Below, piece after piece: positions 18,950 through 25,652 of a DNA stretch of 25,652 bases. A model generated the notes under the pieces. The model did no database searches. It was not told the origin of the DNA and saw only the letters and a program-made list of their open reading frames with translations. Source of the DNA: Chara braunii (taxonomy: Eukaryota; Streptophyta; Charophyceae; Charales; Characeae). The stretch's first letter is position 1; the number at the start of each line of letters is the position of its first letter. A program made the translations under genes and the position numbers. The DNA is taken from positions 2,470,126-2,495,777 of the forward strand of contig BFEA01000103.1 of NCBI GenBank assembly GCA_003427395.1, in the 5' to 3' direction.

Positions 18950-19580
18950 AGAAAAATTTTGGCAGCATCTCCCATGTACATGGTGGATCGCCAAAGTTTT
19001 CCTTATCAAAATATAATCTAACTCCTCAAAACTAAGAAAATTTTGACAACACTCCCTTTAAAGAAACTGCATTTTCAGAATTTATACTCAACTAAATATA
19101 AAAACTAAAAGTCATTTTCGATTTGACAGCGTCAAACTTTGTCTAGCTATCTGAATTAGTAAAAAGTTTGTCAGCATCTCCTTTAGAGAAGTAGGTTTCT
19201 CATATTTATACCAAGTAAGATATGAATTTAAGATAAAACTTGAATTCTGCCAAGAAAAAACTTAATGAACTCTTTAAATTTGTAGAAATTTCGGCAGCAC
19301 TTCCCCTAGAAAAAATATTTTTTCAATATTTGTATGAAGCTAAATGAAAAATATAAAAATAACTTTGACTTAACAAAATCAAATTTTGTCGAATTCTCTG
19401 ATTTAGTAAAAAATTGAGCACCACCTTTCATAAGAAAGTAGTTTTTCTATTCTTTTGTTATGTCGTAGATTAACTCACTAAAAAATGAATTTTGTAAAGA
19501 CAAAATTTGAGTAATTTCTTGGTTTTGCTGAACTTTGGGTAACACTTTCCTTCGCGAAAATGCATTTTCAAAATCTATGC
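18950..19580. repeat. Diverged tandem repeat, about 120 bp per unit
   Basis: A phrase like AATTTTGGCAGCACTTCCC recurs near 18955, 19041, 19161, 19287, 19410 and 19530, spaced 86, 120, 126, 123 and 120 bp. Each is followed by an A-rich 'aaatgcattttcaaaatttat' type tract. Units are AT-rich and strongly diverged. No coding frame. It probably represents an old satellite block. Confidence 0.6.
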
Positions 19581-19839
19581 AAAACCAAGTATAAAAAAAT
19601 AAGCTTAATTCAAAAACATGCAGAATTTTAACTAACTTTTATAGCTTCAGCACGTGACGAACATCTGAAGCAACTACCTATCAAAGTAGAACTCACTCTG
19701 AATCACATACAAGTCCATACCACAATGAGTAAGTACTCTCACTAAAAAACCTCAACTTGTTTCCTCATAACATAATTCATTGATCCTCCAGATGATTAAC
19801 CATTTACCCATGTTACATATGGCATGACGCTATAATATT

Positions 19840-20545
19840 CTACTTAGAAACAATGCCTAACATTACTTTGGTTATACACAAACATATTGCATAACTACTT
19901 TTATTTTTTTTGGGCATGTGACTACACCATTATGCTTAGAAACAATGTTTAACCGCCCCGAATTGCTTAAATATCCAAAATTTAATAATTATATGACTTG
20001 TCGTTAAAATATGGGCATTGGACTTAACCATTTTACTTATAAACAATGTTCATCCTCTCCAGCCTACTTCCAATTATACTCTTGGTTTTACTTCTCTTAG
20101 TGATATGGCTTAAGTCGAACCATTTTGATTAGAAACAATGTTTAACTGTCTGTTCACACGCAAATGTACATAAAGTATTTTCAATATATACTCAGTTTGC
20201 ACATATATGTGTGGCTTCATGCTAGACCATTCTGCTTAGAAACAATGCTTGGTCTTTCACTAAAATTATCCCCCAAAATAAAACAAGAAACTTGACCATT
20301 CTGCTTAGAAACAATGCTCAACTTATCTCAAGTTGTATAAAAACATGAAGTTTGACAATTTTGCCCAACTTCAGTCAATACCAAACCATTTTGCTTAGAA
20401 ACAGTGTTTGACCTCGCAAATCAGACAAGGAAGCCCTTGGAAATAAACACAGCAACCATGTTATTCTGCTTATAAATAATGTTTGACCCTTCAAAAAACA
20501 AACAAGAAACATAACACTGGGTCCTTTTGCTTAAAAACAATGTCC
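19840..20545. repeat. Irregularly spaced array of a motif of about 28 bp
   Basis: The core GCTTAGAAACAATG, usually preceded by ACCATTTT or ACCATTCT and followed by TTTAACC or TTTGACC, occurs with few changes nine times. ACAATG or its variant starts at 19850, 19942, 20043, 20135, 20242, 20311, 20401, 20476 and 20537. Spacings are 61-107 bp. The sequences between are AT-rich and differ from one another. All copies have the same orientation. There are no adjacent cas-like genes, and the spacers are irregular. Confidence 0.75.
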
Positions 20546-20599
20546 AACCTTTAATTGACCCGGTCAAACACATGCAATACCACCTTGCTCCCACCTTTC

Positions 20600-21259
20600 T
20601 ACAGTTCATCATTTAGTTTATTTTCGGTCAAAACAAAACAAAATTGAATTCACGCATGCTTTCCTTTTACTTCATCTGATTGAATTCTGAAAAGAAACAA
20701 AGACTATAAGAGAACGCATGCGTAACCTCCCAAACAAACTAGATAGACGTAATTGGAGGGGCATAGTGGGCTCACACATTAGGCAAAGGAGGTATACTTG
20801 TCAGTTCTTTTCCTTGAGAACCTCGCCTAGGTTCCAACAGAGCTCATGGAATCGGTGGGGCGAACCTCCCACAAAGGTCTTGGCGCGGATTACGGGTTTC
20901 CAATCCTGCATGCCACCTTCCTCTTTGAACCAATAGACTAGACTGAGAGTAAGAAGGGCAGAAAAAAAATCATTAAGTCGCCTAGATTCAAGAAAGTTGC
21001 GCTCAGACTCGTGTGAGATAGTCCTGGAACCTTCAATCTCCAGAGGCTCCCGTAATGGTGGTCAAATGCGCAGTAGAGCGTCCAAACTGTGGTTATAATG
21101 CAGAGTAAGCGGCGCTCTGACGGACCTCGAAGTTGCAATAGTGACCCTCTTGCAGCGCCTGATCACTTCCCCAAGTGACCACGCTCCAACCACTGGCCAA
21201 ATCGCAGCTACGCAGCCTAGAAAGGCCATGTTGAAATAGAGCACACCCCCTATACTCTA
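20600..21259 (-). other. Possible decayed coding segment, unrecognised
   Basis: On the minus strand one frame from about 21256 to 20804 reads as varied, non-repetitive protein (AIWPVVGAWSLGEVIRR, then LSLVYWFKEEGGMQDWK and HELCWNLGEVLKEKN), broken by one TGA at 21062 and closed by a TGA at 20801. I do not recognise a family. Composition resembles coding sequence, but a chance frame is possible, and no start or partner exon is evident. Confidence 0.2.
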
Positions 21260-23300
21260 TTTGAGACATGGGTAAAACTCAACTAAACTCAACAGAATTT
21301 GCGTTCTCATCAACCGTTCGCAACAACAAGGCACCGTGAATGCGACGACGATCGTAGCAACAACAACTACCACAGAAAGCACAGCATAGCCAAAGTAACA
21401 GACTCCGCACAATAGGAAACGTACCGCACTAGCGCAAAACAAAACTCAGTGGTTGCGTAATCACTGAGCAGTAACAACTCGAGAAGGACATAATTTGAAT
21501 CGCAACTATAACAGCAGGCTATGAAGTCAACAACACCGTGTCTTCAAAGCAACAATAATAACAACCTAAAAGTCAATTACAACCACAACAAGTGGAAGGC
21601 CAACACCAACCACAGTACCAACCTTAATCGTAATCAGCAGTTCGGACATAAGTGCAGCAAGTCACTTGGGGCACACAACAGTAGTGGCAATGGATATCTC
21701 CCAACAAACAACCTCCCGTTTTGCCTAACACTCAACACACATCATGGTAACTGCAGCAGTCGGACACCAATCCACAATAGCAATGATTCCTCAACAATAA
21801 CCTCTCCCATAAACTGAGTACAACAACTTGGCGAAGCGATGACATACATGCCCAGTGGTCGGCCCAATACCAAACTCACCTCTGCTGGAGAACTGTCGCA
21901 GTGGCCAGGAGCCCACTGCTTGCAATCAGAGCTCAACCAGCACCCTCTGCCCTAGGAGTGGTGGAAGTTTGTTGACGAGAGAAGAGCACGAGCGGTCAGT
22001 GGGCAACAATAATGAGGTGGGACATCACAGTTTTGGGTCGAGAGACAACAACCTAGGCAACTTCGGGTAGCGGCGGCAAAGGTAGTATGAGGCAGCAGTC
22101 AGTCACAGCTAACTCGATCCCTACTCCATCCGATTCCTTCTCCTCCTCCAGATATATTATTCCTTCATTTTGTTCCGAACCCCTTTTTAGTTGTCCTCAC
22201 CTCGCTCTCTAGAATGCACCCGATCGTTCCACTGACCCGATTTGGGATTCGCCCTTGTGCAAGAACAAGCGAGGTAAGTGCGATTTTCAATCATTAAAGG
22301 TGGTGGTCACGACCAAAACGGGAGTCAGGCGCCTTAAGGGGGACGCAATAGCAGGAAGCAGGGAAAATGCCATGAGAGTGCCTATAGCCAATTGCGATTG
22401 TGATCCTTCACTCACTAAGTGTGCATAATGAGATTGAATCTTTTTGTTTGATTATGGGAAAATTCACCAACACGTTTCCTGTTCCGTACGTGTAGTCGCC
22501 TCGCCCTCTACGACCAATCTGACCCGAACCTGATTCCCTCCTCGCTGTTCTCAACCTTTTTTTTCCCCGCAACTCAACTTGCTTGTCTCACTGCTTTCCC
22601 TTCCCCGTCTCTACTTACTACACCTATTCCAGTTTGCAACCAGGTTCATGCCAACTTCGCCAACCTAGGTAAGTGTCCCGTCACCCGATCCTCATCTTTT
22701 CGCTCTTTAACCCCTCCTCTTCCTACTTCAGTTTCCTTTACCTACTCCTTCCCCATCATCCCTGTCGATCCTCTTAGGCTCACTTGCACCGAAGTGCAGG
22801 AGCCACCACGAGGTGAGGAACAATTACTACTATCACGACGAACAAGACGGACACCGAGATGGTAACCAATTTAACAACGAGCTCGGTGATCAAGGCGATC
22901 ATGAACAAATGCAATCAACCATGTAACCCCTTCTCCACTACTCCAATGCCAAGGCTAACACTACCACCGTACTTGCCCCGTGCCAAAACTTCAGAATCGA
23001 CTTTACTTCGGCTGATTCCGTCGACTAACGGACAAATTTCACCTTCCCCCCCCTCTTTTATCTTCTTCCCCATCACGTTCGTCATCCATTGCCCTCTTTT
23101 TCTCGTCTCTGTTGACATGTACACCCTCAACCTCCTTCGTTCGTAGCCACGCCCCGCTCTCGTATAACCCGACAACCTTCGATTCTGAAAACAAAACTCC
23201 CCGCTGTCAGGCCCCGCTGGTTTATACTCTCCTGTAAGCTAGCCAGAGAGCTCTCACAGTAACCTCGCCTATTGCACCCGCCCGCTATCGGGTGCCTTAT
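21260..23300. other. Unassigned stretch, AAC-rich then CT-rich
   Basis: 21300-21830 is rich in CAA/AAC on the plus strand and gives only asparagine-rich low-complexity frames. 22130-23120 is CT-rich. Donor-like GAGGTAAGTG at 22270-22279 and CTAGGTAAGTG near 22668, with pyrimidine-plus-CAG acceptor-like ends near 22633 and 22731, suggest spliced sequence. No protein family can be named. Confidence 0.35.
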
Positions 23301-23307
23301 TCATGAT

Positions 23308-23544
23308 TAAAAAAAAAACTTAATGCAGGGCTCATACTAATGTTTTCGGTATTGTTCCAATTTGAGCGGATGTTCCAAAGGACTGACGTGAGGCAACGAC
23401 TCCGAGATAAATCTCGTACAGCTGGGCGGCCCCGGGGTATCAAAGTTACGACACTTCTTTCATTTGCTCCCATTGGAGATCGAACTCCAACCTGCATTTC
23501 AACAGTCCGGAAATGTACCAAACTGAGTTAGACCAGCTGGCCCC
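23308..23544 (-). mobile_element. tRNA-derived SINE-like element
   Basis: On the minus strand a tRNA-like head starts GGGGCCAGCTGGTC (23544). An A-box-like TAACTCAGTTTGGTAC lies at 23530-23515 and a B-box-like GGAGTTCGATCTCC at 23488-23475, at the spacing of a Pol III internal promoter. The anticodon arm does not fold into a standard 7-nt loop, so it is not a functional tRNA gene. A body of about 150 bp follows and ends in a T-run on the minus strand (A-run 23308-23317 on plus). Some plant SINEs end in short T tracts. Confidence 0.55.
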
Positions 23545-23704
23545 ACAGCCGGGTGCGAGACCAAACGCAGGGCCATGTCGATCTTCTCTGTCCCGATCCA
23601 ATTTTAACAGATGTTATGAAGGACTGCCTCGCGGGCATGGTTATGGGACACTCCTTTAAACTTGGTTGGTCCCTGGTAATTCAGAATTGTAGTATTTTTA
23701 CTCA

Positions 23705-23785
23705 CATATTTCCCACGAAGCCAGAACTTATGTTTGTATTTCAGTAGTTCGTGGGCGTACCAACTGAGCTAACCCCGTTGGTCAT
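23705..23785 (-). mobile_element. Second tRNA-like head (SINE fragment)
   Basis: On the minus strand TTAGCTCAGTTGGTAC (23772-23757) is a near-perfect tRNA A box. The expected B box is degenerate (TTCTGGCTTCGTGGG, about 23726-23712). Instead CCCACGAA and TTCGTGGG form an inverted repeat. Probably a diverged SINE relative of 23308-23544. Confidence 0.45.
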
Positions 23786-25430
23786 GGAACCAGCACCGAC
23801 ACTGTGTCCCAGAAACGGGACCGGTAATTGACTTAAATGAAATGAGAAAAAAAAAAAAGGTGGTACATAGGGTGAAGGGGAGTCGTTGGCAACCCCTTTT
23901 GCCCCACTGATCGGACCCGCGGTCGAGATTATCAATAAAACCCAAAAAGGGATGGTCATGTCGGACTCTCAATCCCTCGATCTCCCTTCAAGTCGCTCCC
24001 TCCCTCCTCCATGGCCGGTTGTTGGCCTCATTCCCCGAACCTTCATGTTGAAAGTCCACTACCACAACCAAAAGTGTTAGGTCCAAAGTTGGGTTTAGCA
24101 CTCGTGTACACTTACATAAACGGTTGCCACGTGGTGCGTGACCTACTGAAACACTGCAAAGCCACCTCTCTGCCTATTGGTCGCATCCACGACCACCAAG
24201 CTCCCGCAACTACCACGTGGAGGCCCGAGCTGTGTTTTTATTCCATCGCTCATTGCGTTCACCACACAAAAGTCACATTGTCATCGGAGCCGGCCTCCAC
24301 ACGAACCCGCGCGCATTACGGTCAAACGTATCAACCAAGGAAAATATTACTTAGTCCTGACTTAATCAAACATAAAAAAACTAGCCGGCATGCGTGCTGG
24401 CTCATAATATCAATAAAAGAATCACGGGCGTTTCAACGTTGCATACCCACACACTCCCTATCTTTCCTCTAAACAAACAGTTGATCATAGGAAGGAAAGT
24501 TTGTCGTGGTTCACGCGACACACAAAACTTTCGTTCCCAATCTTCAAAAAAAAAAAAAAATTATGTCATTTGCAAAAACCAGGGCGGATACCCTTATAAA
24601 GGTATTCGCACCGACACCAAACGCCCGAAAAAACAACCTAGTTTTTTTTGGATTAAAAAAATAATAAAAAATCCTAAAACAATAAAAAAAAAGGTGTCCC
24701 TACTGTAACAAATATTTTAGTTCTCGTTTTGATTTACCTCTTTTTTTAAATGAACGCCTTGAAAATTTATTATAATTGGGCACAGTGCCCAAGACTACAT
24801 CAAAGAAACAAACCAGGGACACCTGACCTCAACCTTCAAGCCCCACCCATATAATAAACAAGAGAAAAAAACAACAAAGGCTATGTCTGAAAAATTCGTA
24901 TGAAAACAAGAACCATAAGAGTGGAGTCCTACCAATCGAAAATAATTACCGTGAAAACACAAAGCTATCTAATCGAAACAACTTCGAAGCGAACCCTTTC
25001 ACCAAGATAAATAACATTGAAAAGAAATCTTACCTATCAGAGACACATACCACAAAGCGTTCAACGATCAACCAAATAACTATATATTGTAGCTTCAAGA
25101 GTTGTAAGGTTTATCCCATAGTTATCCAAGACAATAATATCATGTTCTGTCCTCCCAATCGACAACATTAAAACGAGTTACCTACTGCAGGCAGTATCAC
25201 ATGCTACAATGCACGACGAGAAAATTCAAGATTTTGGCTCTGAATTTAAGCACGACCCTTTACATATGGTGAACCGGGGGTGTTTGTTTCATCGAATTTT
25301 ACACTGAAACTGACAAATTGTCCATATTTTTAATTTTTTTTTTTTTTTTTTTTTGCGATATTTAGGGGCTTTAGGTTTTTATAGTGTTTGTGTTTGTTTT
25401 TTTTTTTTTTTTTGCTTTAAATATATATGT
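23786..25430. other. Unassigned, AT-rich stretch
   Basis: No supported gene. It contains A-runs (23850, 24545), a run of several T tracts (25330-25410), and short open frames without recognisable motifs. Confidence 0.4.
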
Positions 25431-25516
25431 GTGTATATATATATATATCATCACAAACAGAACTGCCTGGTAAACCGTAGGCAGAGAGAGAGAAGAGGAC
25501 AACAAACGAGGGGCAT

Positions 25517-25556
<40 letters not shown>

Positions 25557-25652
25557 TCAAATATATATATATATATATATATATACACAGCCCCTCGTTT
25601 GTTGTCCTCTTCTCTCTCTCTCTATATATATATATATCGTCAAATAGAACTG
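25431..25652. repeat. TA microsatellites with two pyrimidine-rich modules
   Basis: TA tracts at about 25431-25448, 25520-25554, 25560-25584 and 25622-25637 alternate with the module first seen at 37-101: one copy inverted (25448-25514) and one direct and shorter (25587-25622). The two face each other across the TA tracts, giving a partial inverted repeat. 'cgtcaaata' follows two of the tracts. Confidence 0.75.

Noticed and set aside
19840-20545. CRISPR array
   Set aside because: Repeats are imperfect, spacer lengths vary widely, spacers are AT-rich and non-modular, there are no cas genes, and the context is eukaryotic.
21521-21817. 98-residue asparagine-rich frame
   Set aside because: Its composition follows from an AAC/CAA-rich DNA stretch, and no domain or conserved pattern is visible.
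23475-23544. Functional tRNA gene
   Set aside because: A and B boxes are present, but the anticodon and T arms do not form standard loops. A SINE head explains it better.

Overview
The window looks like nuclear DNA from a eukaryote with a large, repeat-rich genome. I see no intact host gene. The content is mostly mobile elements in different states of decay, plus microsatellites, diverged satellites and two assembly defects. The green lineage (alga, lycophyte or other plant) is my best guess. The main reason is a Penelope-like retroelement (PLE) with an N-terminal GIY-YIG endonuclease. Plants and algae carry the Chlamys branch of that group, while invertebrates carry the Naiad branch. A chromodomain-like Ty3 tail and tRNA-headed SINE-like pieces fit a plant but do not prove it.

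The best-preserved object is a complete PLE on the minus strand at 12821-18766. It has a 10-bp target-site duplication, two 246-bp direct pseudo-LTRs, and one reading frame broken only by TGA codons. In order the frame encodes an arginine-rich segment with a CCHC zinc knuckle, a coiled coil, a SAP-like motif, a GIY-YIG endonuclease, a CxC linker and a reverse transcriptase. Both pseudo-LTRs contain a hammerhead-ribozyme-like motif. A second, older copy of the family lies at about 4206-7248 (minus). It shares the TGA that separates the gag-like part from the endonuclease-RT part.

Layout: 1-122 is a truncated hammerhead core, a pyrimidine-rich module and a TA tract. 123-360 is a fragment of a GTTCGGG-rich foldback element. 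361-1325 is unassigned. 1326-2310 is a broken Ty3/gypsy integrase (minus), cut at 2311 by a small foldback element (to about 2778). 2779-4205 is unassigned. 4206-7248 is the decayed PLE. 7249-8808 and 9125-10290 are two long foldback elements, separated by a hammerhead motif, the pyrimidine module and a long TA microsatellite. 10291-11102 holds pieces of a third foldback element. 11103-11127 is a gap. 11211-11420 is a duplicated 86-bp segment around a Nextera mate-pair junction sequence, which is an artefact. 11421-12810 is unassigned. 12811-18776 is the full PLE with its duplications. 18950-19580 is a diverged repeat of about 120 bp. 19840-20545 is an irregular array of a motif of about 28 bp. 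20600-23300 is mostly unassigned, with some splice-like signals. 23308-23800 holds two tRNA-derived SINE-like pieces (minus). 23800-25430 is unassigned. 25431-25652 is TA microsatellite with two more pyrimidine modules.

The elements are nested: foldback elements interrupt both the Ty3 integrase and the older PLE. Protein calls come from motif recognition by eye, with no database search.
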